DNA of 64,000 nucleotides from Planctomycetaceae bacterium (GTDB taxonomy: Bacteria; Planctomycetota; Planctomycetia; Pirellulales; Pirellulaceae): contig PAPJ01000036.1 in the NCBI GenBank assembly GCA_002709045.1, positions 1 through 64,000 on the forward strand. The letters run 5' to 3'. Under the pieces are notes generated by a model. That model did no database searches, was not told the origin of the DNA, and saw nothing but the letters and a program-made list of their open reading frames with translations. Shown here in pieces: positions 52,703 to 61,223 of this stretch (positions are counted from its first letter, which is position 1; each line of letters starts with the position of its first letter). Both the position numbers and the translations under genes were made by a program.

Positions 52703-54409
52703 TTAGCCGTAATTAAGTTTTTTGCCAGTCTCTCGTGATATCGGAGTATCAATCAGCATTGGCTCGGCTATTAAGAAAGACTCTTTTATTGCTTCACTCA
52801 GATCATCTGCCGTTGTCACCCGGACTGCCCGCATTCCCATTGAAGATGCCATCTGAACCAAATCGTATTCAGGTCCGATCAAATCCATACCTTCGTAGCG
52901 GCCTGTTAGTGCTCCAGATAAACCCATTCCTTGTGCACAGATTTTAAGTATGTTGTACTGGGCATTATTGGGCACAATAATTGTTGCCGGTATCTGATAC
53001 TTCACTGCTGACCACAACCCCTGGATGCCGTACATCATCGCCCCTTCTCCCAAAATGCCAAGGACCTTCCGTTCCGGCCATGCCAACTGAGCACCTAAAG
53101 TCACACCAAGTCCCCATCCAAGCCCCCATCCACGGTGCCCAAAATACCCTTTCGGATCTTTTAAGTACCCCAACCGTTCCAACGTGGTATTTGTTGTCGT
53201 TACTGCCTCTTCAACGACAGCAACGTTATCCGGCAGGACACGCCCAATGGCTTCCATGAAACATAGTGGAGTTAACGGCATAACCTCCCGCTCGGCCTCA
53301 ATCTGCTCTTTCAACTTCAGCCGACTCTTCTCGTGTATCGCAGTCCACTGAGCTGTTCTCTGTTGCACCTTAACACGTTGTTGTTCTGTCATCATTGCCT
53401 GTAGACGTGAAGTCAGCAGTTGAATTCCTGCGAGAGTATCTCCAACAATCCCAACTTCGACTGGAAAGTTTTTGCCTATCTCGCGAGGACTTTCATCCAG
53501 ATGTACAAGTTTGAGATGCCTTGGTATAGCCTGATCCGGATCGTAATGTATATACAACCTAAAAAGGTCCATACCTGTTACGAAAATGACATCAAATTCC
53601 TTCAGACGTTCATGGATCTCCGGAGCCCAAGGTGGAAGCCCTTGTCCATAAAGAGGATGGTCAGATGGAAATGCCAAACGACCGTGCGTAGTTCCGGACT
53701 CCGTGATAACAGGAGCTCCCAATGTTTCGGCAAATTCGACTAAAGCACTATTGGCACCACGCTCAGTTACTCGTGAACCAGCTAAAATTGCTGGATTTCG
53801 TGCCAAATGCAAAACTTCGACAGCCTGTTCAAGTGCAGCCTTCGGCGGGCGAACACGGGAATTTGGAATCTTAATCGGACTCAAATCGAGATCGAGGCTC
53901 TCAACAAACTCCATCTGCATGTCAACCGGTAAAGACAGGAACACCGGTCCGGTTGGCGGTGTTAAAGCAACCTGAACAGCACGACGAACAGCGGAAGGGA
54001 GATTTTCCACACGCTGCACTTCGACTGACCATTTCGTCCAGGCTCGAGTCACCTCTACCATCTCTCCACCTAAAATAGGCTCGTCAAAATAAAGACGACG
54101 GTCCTGCTGCCCTGCTGTAACTAATAAAGGAGTCCCTTCGCGGAATGCGTTATACAACATCCCCATGGCATTACCCAAACCCGGACAGGCATGCAGGTTA
54201 ACCACTCCCAATTCCCCGGAGGCCATACTGAAGCCATCAGCCATCGCCATGACCGGGACTTCCTGTAACCCCAAGACATAGTGAATCCTGTCATCACGAG
54301 TCAAAGCATCATTGAGTGGCAGTTCTGTTGAGCCGGGATTACCAAAGATATAGCGAACTCCATGGTCTGCCAACAAATCTAGAAATAAGTCGATGCCAGT
54401 CTTTGCCAT
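52703..54409 (-). CDS. benzoylformate-decarboxylase-like thiamine diphosphate enzyme
   Basis: Enzymes of this family decarboxylate 2-keto acids with ThDP and Mg. The 568-aa chain resembles benzoylformate decarboxylase: IFGNPGSTELPLND (Ser of the active site), GLQEVPVMAMADG (catalytic Glu near residue 50), NLHACPGLGNAMG (active-site His) and LVTAGQQDRR, then LFRLYIHYDPD. The ThDP motif starts GILGEGAMMYGIQGLWSAV and ends IVPNNAQYN. The usual GDG reads GEG here, a metal-binding Asp-to-Glu change; it may still bind Mg. A divergent acetolactate-synthase-like activity cannot be excluded. Gene neighbours do not name a pathway. It lies downstream of a strong terminator, so it has its own promoter. 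Confidence 0.85.
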   Translation of the reverse strand: MAKTGIDLFLDLLADHGVRYIFGNPGSTELPLNDALTRDDRIHYVLGLQEVPVMAMADGFSMASGELGVVNLHACPGLGNAMGMLYNAFREGTPLLVTAGQQDRRLYFDEPILGGEMVEVTRAWTKWSVEVQRVENLPSAVRRAVQVALTPPTGPVFLSLPVDMQMEFVESLDLDLSPIKIPNSRVRPPKAALEQAVEVLHLARNPAILAGSRVTERGANSALVEFAETLGAPVITESGTTHGRLAFPSDHPLYGQGLPPWAPEIHERLKEFDVIFVTGMDLFRLYIHYDPDQAIPRHLKLVHLDESPREIGKNFPVEVGIVGDTLAGIQLLTSRLQAMMTEQQRVKVQQRTAQWTAIHEKSRLKLKEQIEAEREVMPLTPLCFMEAIGRVLPDNVAVVEEAVTTTNTTLERLGYLKDPKGYFGHRGWGLGWGLGVTLGAQLAWPERKVLGILGEGAMMYGIQGLWSAVKYQIPATIIVPNNAQYNILKICAQGMGLSGALTGRYEGMDLIGPEYDLVQMASSMGMRAVRVTTADDLSEAIKESFLIAEPMLIDTPISRETGKKLNYG

Positions 54410-54439
54410 CGTAAAGGCTCCACATTATCTGAATAATTA

Positions 54440-54476
54440 CAAAAACGGTTGTGACAACAAAGCCCAACCGTTTTTG
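54440..54476 (-). terminator. terminator after the small lipoprotein gene
   Basis: CAAAAACGGTTG (54440-54451) pairs perfectly over 12 bases with CAACCGTTTTTG (54465-54476), loop of 13. Read on the minus strand the stem ends CCGTTTTTG, giving the U tract. It lies 24 bases after the lipoprotein stop. Confidence 0.9.
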
Positions 54477-54499
54477 TCTTTGGTTCTGTTCAATTTTTT

Positions 54500-54910
54500 T
54501 TAGATTTCGTCGTCCAAATCAATAGATGCTACTCGCACTGCCGGTCGAGAATTGATAATTCTGTGCGCCGCCTTGGATGAATGACGCGAAACGTGAATTG
54601 TGTTCTCCTCACATGGTTCTGGGCGACTATAAGACATCTCTGCCGGTCCATCGTTATACCAGCTACTCCAAAAGAACTCACCACAACCGGACTTCTTTCC
54701 ACGCTCTTCCATTTTTTGCTTCAAATTTCCATTTATACGAGCAGGACTAGAGACTCGCATCATTGCTTCAGATGCAACAACATCCATTGGCACTGGCATC
54801 TCCGAATACCGACCACTGATAGAAGTGCAGGTGGTACAACAACCTGTGAGAAGCACTGAAACCCCAAAAAACAGCAACGAAAGCCTCAAAATGCTTCGAT
54901 GTCTAAGCAT
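54500..54910 (-). CDS. small lipoprotein, unknown function
   Basis: The start at 54910 gives 136 aa; an ATG two codons upstream is less likely because the GGGGGG ribosome-binding stretch is only 2 bases from it but 8 from the chosen start. The signal segment ends VLLTGC, a good lipobox. The mature part is short and polar, with several Cys (CCTTC and the later SGCGEFFW). It has no recognised domain. A strong terminator closes its transcript. The 155 bases between it and the convergently unrelated gene at 55072 contain a GGTAAA/TTTACC repeat at 55018-55039. Confidence 0.75.
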   Translation of the reverse strand: MLRHRSILRLSLLFFGVSVLLTGCCTTCTSISGRYSEMPVPMDVVASEAMMRVSSPARINGNLKQKMEERGKKSGCGEFFWSSWYNDGPAEMSYSRPEPCEENTIHVSRHSSKAAHRIINSRPAVRVASIDLDDEI

Positions 54911-55071
54911 GACCATTCCCCCCTTCGGAATAATTCAGACTGAGATTAATTCAAATAGCATGCGCAGAAATTCAATCGCACTACTGCATCTATCGGAACT
55001 TTAGAGACCGCATATTCGGTAAAATCGGCAAAGTTTACCAATTCTTGGTATTAGCCAATGACATACAAATC

Positions 55072-56130
55072 TTAGTCATGCAGAGAGGCTAGCACAGCAT
55101 CTCCCATTTCAATGGTCGTTAGATGACCACCCAGATCCGGAGTCATAGCTCCCTCGAGCAACGCTTTTTCAACCGCTACGCGTACATCATGAGCTGCTGC
55201 TGGACACTCTAAATGGTCGAGCATCATAGCGACGCTAAGAATCGCTGCGATCGGATTAGCAATTCCCAGTCCAGCAATATCAGGCGCTGAACCGTGAACG
55301 GGTTCAAACATCGATGGAAATTCCCGCGATGGATTCTCATTGGAACTGGGAGCCAATCCCAAGCCACCTCCCAGAATACCACCTAAATCCGTAAGCAAAT
55401 CACCAAACAGGTTAGAGGCAACTATCACGTCAAATTGATCAGGCCAACGTACCAGATTCATAACTGCAGCATCACAGTGCATGCGTTCTGCTTCCACATC
55501 CGGATACTCCGGTGTCAGTTCCTCCAGAATGCTATCCCACATAACATATGAGTATTTTTGAGCATTCGACTTGGTTGCCATCGTTAATCTACCTCTCCGA
55601 CGGCGCGCAGTTTCAAATCCAAATCGCAGAATTCGCTCCACTCCCTTTCTCGTGTGAACCGCTGTCTGGACTGCCACTTCATCGGGGGTTCCCTGTTTGA
55701 AGCGTCCACCGTTATCGATGTATTCTCCTTCCGAGTTTTCACGAATGACAATAAAGTCAATATCATCGGCACTACGACCGGCCAGAACGCTTTTCAGACC
55801 GGGAAACAAATTAGCCGGACGTACACAAGCATATTGATCGAAGGCCTGACGGATTTGTACCAATGGAGCCAATGTTACGTGATCAGGAATATCTTCTGGC
55901 CAGCCAACAGCCCCCAACAAAATAGAATCTACATCTCGTATTTCATCTAAGAATCCTTCCGGCACGACCCTTCCGTGCTCTTTCCAGTACTCGTATCCCC
56001 AATCCAACGTCTTAAATTTAAACCTAATTCCATGACGTTCACCAATGCTCTGCATAACACGGACTGCCTGTTGCAGGACGTCCGGACCGATCCCGTCACC
56101 AGGATATAAAGCTATCTCAAACTGAGTCAT
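55072..56130 (-). CDS. isocitrate/isopropylmalate dehydrogenase family, tartrate/D-malate dehydrogenase-like
   Basis: Members of this family oxidise 2-hydroxy acids with NAD and Mg. The 352-aa protein has LYPGDGIGPDV at the N-terminus, GAVGWPEDIPDHVTLAPLVQIRQAFDQYACVRP (the tartrate-dehydrogenase-type version of the loop), the substrate-binding IRENSEGEYIDNGGR, and DAAVMNLVRWPDQFDVIVASNLFGDLLTDLGG with the metal-binding Asp cluster. FEPVHGSAPDIAG closes it. The VGWP loop points to the tartrate/malate group rather than leucine biosynthesis (LeuB), but substrate specificity needs assay. The next gene on this strand starts 37 bases away. Confidence 0.85.
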   Translation of the reverse strand: MTQFEIALYPGDGIGPDVLQQAVRVMQSIGERHGIRFKFKTLDWGYEYWKEHGRVVPEGFLDEIRDVDSILLGAVGWPEDIPDHVTLAPLVQIRQAFDQYACVRPANLFPGLKSVLAGRSADDIDFIVIRENSEGEYIDNGGRFKQGTPDEVAVQTAVHTRKGVERILRFGFETARRRRGRLTMATKSNAQKYSYVMWDSILEELTPEYPDVEAERMHCDAAVMNLVRWPDQFDVIVASNLFGDLLTDLGGILGGGLGLAPSSNENPSREFPSMFEPVHGSAPDIAGLGIANPIAAILSVAMMLDHLECPAAAHDVRVAVEKALLEGAMTPDLGGHLTTIEMGDAVLASLHD

Positions 56131-56167
56131 ACTTTTACTATTCTTCTTTCATGCAATTCAACGAGGT

Positions 56168-57295
56168 TTATTCGATCCCCTGCAACCATTCCCAAACAAC
56201 CCAACCAACGTGCGCCATCGAGATGGCAGAACATTTGTCAACGGTGTCTTCCGTGGTATGCCAATATGTCTCCCGCTGCTGCGGACTGGGGTAATCAAAA
56301 TCAATCAGGTCAATCGTCGGTATTTTAGCAATCTCATTAAGTGGAAGATGATCATCGCGAACTTCATGACGCACGTTTGGACGTAGTTCCTGAACACCAA
56401 TACGTCTGGCCGTTGCCCAAACCTGCTGAACAATTCGCGGAGCCATGCGTCTGGAGTTAACCTCCTGATAAATTTGTAAGTCTGCGTCTGCCACCATATC
56501 CAGCAGGATACCGGCAACATATTTCTGCTTTGGTGGCTTGGCAGCATACTCTTCAGCAAAATGTATCGATCCCAGGAAAAAAGGATCTCTAGCACTGTTA
56601 TAAACCAATTCCTCACCGTCAAACAAAACCATGTCGACACCAAAATCGCTGTCAAATTTCACCATTTTCTCTGCTAAAGCACAAAGAACTGCAACGCCAC
56701 TGCCGCCGTCATTGGCCCCGACAAACACCCCAAGTCGTTTGTCGGGATCGCGATCATTATCGGGAAATGGTCGCGTATCATAATGGGCACACAACAAGAT
56801 TCTACGCGTCCGCTCCGGATGCCAGTGAACGATCATATTTGCCATATTGACTGTTTCCACACCCTGTTTTGAAATTGGGTTTCTGGCCTGAAAACGCTGA
56901 TACTGAACTTTTCCTCCCAGATTCGCAAAATATTTCTCTAATATTTCCTGCTGCTTCTGCATGCCCGGAGATCCGCTGAATCTTGGCCCGATGGCAACAA
57001 TCTCCTTAAGCATCTTCATACACAAATGACCATTGATCGGTAACTTATCCAGATATAAATCATCCTGCTGCTGAGCATAGTCCCGTAATTCACCCGAGGT
57101 GGTCAGGGAAAGTAGTGTCTCACGCACAGCCGGAGTGAGTCGGCCTTGCCTAGTGTATTGCAGAATAATACTCCGCCGCACTTTTGCAACAGCCTCATCA
57201 GCATCGGTGATTTGCTCCGCACCCGGACAACCGACGACCATCGAAAAGCAGAGTAGCATTAAAGGCCAACCCAGCACTCTTTTGAAATTCTTCAC
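56168..57295 (-). CDS. M28-family lipoprotein, glutaminyl-cyclase-like
   Basis: The start is a GTG at 57295 (MKNFKRVLGW), with a lipoprotein signal ending MVVGC. The 375-aa chain has the M28 fold: RILLCAHYDTRPFPDND, GANDGGSGVAVLCALAE (metal Asp), VLFDGEEL (Glu pair) and LLDMVADADL, then IDFDYP and a closing YWHTTEDTVDKCS with the last metal His. Such proteins are either aminopeptidases or glutaminyl-peptide cyclotransferases that form N-terminal pyroglutamate. The layout resembles the cyclase group. It is divergent from the PDZ gene; the 435-base spacer is described separately. Confidence 0.85.
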   Translation of the reverse strand: MKNFKRVLGWPLMLLCFSMVVGCPGAEQITDADEAVAKVRRSIILQYTRQGRLTPAVRETLLSLTTSGELRDYAQQQDDLYLDKLPINGHLCMKMLKEIVAIGPRFSGSPGMQKQQEILEKYFANLGGKVQYQRFQARNPISKQGVETVNMANMIVHWHPERTRRILLCAHYDTRPFPDNDRDPDKRLGVFVGANDGGSGVAVLCALAEKMVKFDSDFGVDMVLFDGEELVYNSARDPFFLGSIHFAEEYAAKPPKQKYVAGILLDMVADADLQIYQEVNSRRMAPRIVQQVWATARRIGVQELRPNVRHEVRDDHLPLNEIAKIPTIDLIDFDYPSPQQRETYWHTTEDTVDKCSAISMAHVGWVVWEWLQGIE

Positions 57296-57731
57296 GCTTA
57301 TCCACTTTCCCGAAAATGCATTTCTTTTAAACCATCATAGGTGATTAACAATAGTCAGGACAATTCCCCCAGATCATTCAAGCACAGACAAACGGCCCCC
57401 ATTTCAAACTACCGCATTGATATAGGTTACTTCTAGCTTAATTCTTCGTCGGTGTCATCTGTGGTTTACTGATCATAGTAAATGTCGATGTTTCAATTCG
57501 ATGATATCGCAGAGTCGCTTCAGTATCTGCTCAACGAAATTTTTAGTGACTGCAAAAGACATCGCTGCTACGAGTCAATTCACATGTACAACGCCCCGGA
57601 AATGAACGTGTCGCTACCTAAGGCTCAGCGCCACAAGACCAGTTAGTGATTTTTAAAGGCAAGGCAATGCCATCCGTTTTTTGCTAGAATAAGCAAATTA
57701 TCGGTACTCCATCTCTGTTGCTGCTAATGTC
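57296..57731. other. intergenic region between divergent genes
   Basis: Contains promoters of both flanking genes. I see no strong hairpin. A 54-codon open frame at 57482-57646 is listed separately with low confidence. Confidence 0.4.
57482..57646 (+). CDS. possible 54-aa protein
   Basis: The ATG at 57482 begins MSMFQFDDIAESLQYLLNE and runs to TAG at 57646. The composition is protein-like (acidic helix, several Cys, His and Met), but there is no Shine-Dalgarno sequence and no family match that I recognise. It may be a chance frame in the promoter region. Confidence 0.25.
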   Translation: MSMFQFDDIAESLQYLLNEIFSDCKRHRCYESIHMYNAPEMNVSLPKAQRHKTS

Positions 57732-59117
57732 ATGATTTTAACGTTTTACAAATCCTTACCAATCACGTTCACTCGCAGCCTTATGCTCAGCCTGTGCATG
57801 TCTTTTGTCGGTCTGGGACATTGTGACGCTCAATCCGATACTTCAGTCAAGGAATTAGTGAAACAGCTTTCAAGCCGTCGGTTTATTGACCGTGAGCAGG
57901 CAACTTTAGAGCTAATTGAACTCGGTACCGATGTCATTCCTGGAGTGCTTCAACAGCTCAATGAACAGAATTTTGAAGGTATCACGCGTTCACTGCATAT
58001 CCTTTCTGAGCTGACCTTGTCAAATAAGCAGGGATTCAAAGCCAATGGTATCCCTAGGCAGTCACTGGAAAAGCTAGCTAACTCGACCAATAATCGTATA
58101 GCTCGTCAAGCAGACTCTGCTCTGGACCGCATCAATACCATTCGTGAAGGTGACGCAATTCGTGGACTAACGAAGTTGGGGGCTCGATACAACCGGATTT
58201 ACACACGGGTTGGAGCGGATTCGAGATATGTGCAGCAACTACATCTTGATGCCGGGTGGCAGGGCAATGCCGAAGATTTGTACATGCTTCCGTGGGTTGC
58301 CTCGGCAGAAGAATTATTTATTGAGGAGCTAGAGATCAATGAACACTGGTTTGCTATCATCAGCCGCATGCGAAAACTTACATCACTTGTCGTAAAGCGA
58401 TGTCCACTGACCGATGACTCTGCAAAACACATTGCCAAGCTCACAGCCCTAACAAATCTAGACATTCGATACTGTCCTTTGACTGATGACGGATTAGATC
58501 AACTGCATCCACTGAGTAAATTAGCTTACGTAAAGCTGTACGGAACCAAGGGTACAAAAGAAGGAGCTGATCGGTTACAACTGGCCATTAAGGCTGAATT
58601 AGATTTTCGACTGGGAGCTTTTCTGGGAGTGGGCTGCCGACAACCTCCCGCTGCCTGTTACATCGAAAGTGTCCAGCCAAATACCGGCGCCTTTAAAGCG
58701 GGTTTGATGGTCGGTGACATTATCACCGCCTTTGATGGACGGCCTGTAAAGGACTTTAACGATCTCCGCCGTATTATCAGCGGACATCGTCCTGGTGATA
58801 AATCAGAAGTAACTCTCACACGCATTGGTATTCCCAAAACCGGTGCCTTCAATAAAACAGAAGGAACCGTGGTAAAAGCCATTGTTAAGCCGCACTTAGC
58901 CGGTGTGATTGTCGAAAAGATCCCTGACGATTGCCCGCTTTATAAAGCTGGATTACGAACCGGACATCTGGTGACCAACGTAAACGTAGCAGAGATCAAA
59001 ACGGCTGAAGAGTTTCTTAAGGTAATTCAAGACAGTCCAATCGGACCCATTCGCTTTGTTTATTCAACCGATGTCAAGAAAATGGTTGTCAATGTCGAAT
59101 TTGGCGAATGGGACTGA
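57732..59117 (+). CDS. secreted HEAT/LRR/double-PDZ protein
   Basis: This 461-aa protein has a Sec signal peptide (ending GHCDAQ). The N-terminal region (about residues 38-140) resembles HEAT-type helical repeats (SSRRFIDREQATLELIELG). The middle (about 185-285) is made of leucine-rich repeats such as LTSLVVKRCPLTDDSAKHIAKLTALTNLDIRYC. Then two PDZ domains follow, at about 295-375 (FLGVG, IESVQPNTGAFKAGLMVGDIITAFDG) and about 395-460 (VIVEKIPDDCPLYKAGLRTG). There is no protease domain, so it is a scaffold or adaptor rather than an HtrA. Its end overlaps the 5' frame of the next gene by 10 bases. Confidence 0.8.
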   Translation: MILTFYKSLPITFTRSLMLSLCMSFVGLGHCDAQSDTSVKELVKQLSSRRFIDREQATLELIELGTDVIPGVLQQLNEQNFEGITRSLHILSELTLSNKQGFKANGIPRQSLEKLANSTNNRIARQADSALDRINTIREGDAIRGLTKLGARYNRIYTRVGADSRYVQQLHLDAGWQGNAEDLYMLPWVASAEELFIEELEINEHWFAIISRMRKLTSLVVKRCPLTDDSAKHIAKLTALTNLDIRYCPLTDDGLDQLHPLSKLAYVKLYGTKGTKEGADRLQLAIKAELDFRLGAFLGVGCRQPPAACYIESVQPNTGAFKAGLMVGDIITAFDGRPVKDFNDLRRIISGHRPGDKSEVTLTRIGIPKTGAFNKTEGTVVKAIVKPHLAGVIVEKIPDDCPLYKAGLRTGHLVTNVNVAEIKTAEEFLKVIQDSPIGPIRFVYSTDVKKMVVNVEFGEWD

Positions 59118-59173
59118 TCTCGACAGCCGAGAAAAATAGTATTACGGTCGTGACCCTTGATAGGATCCATCTA

Positions 59174-59920
59174 ATGTCACAGTTTAATAGACGCGACTTT
59201 GCGAAATCAACGGTAGAGTCATTAGTAACCTATTCTTTACTAAGTACATTATTTCAGCAGGAACTGTTTTCAGCTGAAATCAAACCTGTTGCTGCTCAAT
59301 GGATCAAAAATATCCATGAACTCGGTCAAGATTTAAAGGGGAAAAAAATATCTCAAATTCAGTGGAAAGAACGGTGCGAAAAGCTATTCGCTCAGGCTGA
59401 CCTGAAAGATCTAATGAAGTTTGTCGATTTTGGAGGTCGCATATCCAGCACTCCGTTCCGTGAAAAAGGAGAACGGCCGATTCGATTCAAATTCCCCGAA
59501 GTTGAAGGCCTACCAACCAATCTGATCTTTGGACACCAGATATTTAAGCTCAAAAAGGGACAAAGCGTTATCCCTCATGGACATAACAATATGGCGACAG
59601 CTTTTTTAATCATGAAAGGTGAATTCCGCGGCAAACACTATGACCGTCTGGAAGATTCTGATACTCACATGATCATTAAGCCTACGATTGATACCAAGTT
59701 TAAGCCCGGTGAATGCTCGACGGTTACTCAGGTAAAAGACAATGTTCACTGGTTCAAAACCGAGTCTGACGAAGGCTATATCTTCAACATTCACATTACA
59801 GGGTTGAATAGCGGTTCAAGTGGACGTGTTTATGTCGACCCCAACGGTGAAAAGATCAGTGGCGGTCGAATTCTCGCGCGAAGAATCGGAGCTGCTGAAG
59901 CTACCAACCTATATGGCTAA
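59174..59920 (+). CDS. cupin-like protein with a twin-arginine signal
   Basis: I place the start at 59174 (248 aa, MSQFNRRDFAKS), where AGGA precedes the ATG and a twin-arginine motif leads into a hydrophobic stretch. The frame is open from 59108. The C-terminal half is a cupin: IPHGHNNMATAFLIMKGEF with two His metal ligands, then CSTVTQVKDNVHWFKTESDEGYIFNIHI. Cupins bind metals and may be dioxygenases or isomerases. The substrate is unknown. It shares the strand with a VOC and an SDR gene, which suggests a small-molecule pathway. Confidence 0.75.
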   Translation: MSQFNRRDFAKSTVESLVTYSLLSTLFQQELFSAEIKPVAAQWIKNIHELGQDLKGKKISQIQWKERCEKLFAQADLKDLMKFVDFGGRISSTPFREKGERPIRFKFPEVEGLPTNLIFGHQIFKLKKGQSVIPHGHNNMATAFLIMKGEFRGKHYDRLEDSDTHMIIKPTIDTKFKPGECSTVTQVKDNVHWFKTESDEGYIFNIHITGLNSGSSGRVYVDPNGEKISGGRILARRIGAAEATNLYG

Positions 59921-60001
59921 AATCCACACCGCAACTCGGCCTATCAATTGCCAGTCTGGATCCAACATTAATATTTAACTCCGTTCCTGTTGAGAAATAC
60001 G

Positions 60002-60382
60002 ATGAGAACTCTTGAATTAAACCATGTCGCAATTCACGTCGAAGACGTGGAACGCACCTGTGATTTTTATGCAAATGTGCTGCAACTTACTGCTCTTCCA
60101 AGACCTGCATTCGATTTTCCAGGTGCTTGGTTCCTTCTCGGCGAAGTCCAGGAACTGCATATCATTGGCAACCGTAAGGAAGACATCATTAGCCATCCGC
60201 GAGGCAATCACTTCGCTCTCATGGTCGATGATATTGATGCTTGGGAAGAGCATCTGGATTCATTGGAAGTAGAGCACTATCCGCGTCGGGTGCGTCCCGA
60301 CGGTGCTCAGCAGTTGTTTCTTCACGATCCGGATGGTCATACGATTGAATTGTGTATTCCGCCCCCGGCGGCAACTGAATGA
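60002..60382 (+). CDS. VOC-family (glyoxalase/dioxygenase fold) protein
   Basis: The ATG at 60002 gives 126 aa (MRTLELNHVAIHVEDVERTCDFY); a TTG 12 bases upstream is not needed. The fold is a paired beta-alpha-beta-beta-beta motif. Metal-ligand candidates are His in LNHVAIHVEDV, the HIIGNRKE segment, HFALMVDDI and the terminal IELCIPP with its Glu. Family members are glyoxalases, epimerases or ring-cleavage enzymes, so the exact role is open. It lies 22 bases before an SDR gene, probably in one operon. Confidence 0.85.
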   Translation: MRTLELNHVAIHVEDVERTCDFYANVLQLTALPRPAFDFPGAWFLLGEVQELHIIGNRKEDIISHPRGNHFALMVDDIDAWEEHLDSLEVEHYPRRVRPDGAQQLFLHDPDGHTIELCIPPPAATE

Positions 60383-60403
60383 GAATAAAGAGAATATTTC
60401 AAC

Positions 60404-61213
60404 ATGGATTTAGCATTAACCGGTGATTGTGTATTAGTTGTTGGCGGTGCCAAGGGGATCGGATATGCGATTGCTCAACAGTTTGCCAATCAAGGTGCCG
60501 ATGTAGTTCTGGCTGACATCGACCCGAATGTCAATGATTCAGCTACAGTAATTGATGCCGACACTACTGGAAACGTCCGTGGATTCATCTTAGATGCAAC
60601 CGACTATGCGGCAGTAAAATCCTTAGCGTCTGAAATTGGCGGTGAAGCAAGTAATCTAAATCACATCGTTTATGCTGCCGGTGTAGGTTCAAACAAGTTT
60701 GGATTTCCTTTTTGGGAAATGGAGCCATCTGACTGGCCTTTCGTGCTTGAGGTTAATCTCATGGGAGCCGTCAACGTTGCCCACGCCTTCGCGTCTCACA
60801 TGCAACAGTGCGGATCCGGTAGCATTCTATTTATCGCATCGATTGCAGCACAAATGGGATCACAAACCGACCCTCCTTATAGCGCAGCGAAAGCCGCCAT
60901 CGTCAATTTCATGCAGGTTGTTGCCAAGGATTTCGCTCGTTACAACGTCCGCGCGAATGCTATTAGCCCCGGGATGATTCAAACAACGCTAAATAAAAGT
61001 GTCTGGTCTGCCTGGAACCAAAGACAAACTGAAGACAACAAACGGGAATACGAAGACTGGGCTGACGAGAAGATTTCAGCGATCTGTCCACTTGGCAGAT
61101 GGCAAACGCCCGACGACATCGGAAAAATGGCCGTATTTCTGGCCTCTCAGGCTGCAAAAAATGTTACCGGGCAGACTGTCAATGTCGATGGTGGGATCAT
61201 TATGCACAGCTAG
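60404..61213 (+). CDS. short-chain dehydrogenase/reductase
   Basis: SDRs interconvert alcohols and ketones with NAD(P). The 269-aa chain has the nucleotide-binding VVGGAKGIGYAIAQQFANQG, the Asp-containing VVLADID (favours NAD), VYAAGVGSNKF, the catalytic Ser region SILFIASIAAQMG, and the Y-x3-K motif in YSAAKAAIVNF. NVRANAISPGMIQT and NVTGQTVNVDGG complete the family signature. The substrate is unknown. It is the last gene on this strand and ends 11 bases from the convergent beta-sandwich gene. Confidence 0.93.
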   Translation: MDLALTGDCVLVVGGAKGIGYAIAQQFANQGADVVLADIDPNVNDSATVIDADTTGNVRGFILDATDYAAVKSLASEIGGEASNLNHIVYAAGVGSNKFGFPFWEMEPSDWPFVLEVNLMGAVNVAHAFASHMQQCGSGSILFIASIAAQMGSQTDPPYSAAKAAIVNFMQVVAKDFARYNVRANAISPGMIQTTLNKSVWSAWNQRQTEDNKREYEDWADEKISAICPLGRWQTPDDIGKMAVFLASQAAKNVTGQTVNVDGGIIMHS

Positions 61214-61223
61214 AATATTCACA

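Noticed and set aside
55018..55039. GGTAAA/TTTACC inverted repeat after the tartrate dehydrogenase-like gene as a terminator
   Set aside because: The 6-bp AT-rich stem has no T tract on the minus strand.
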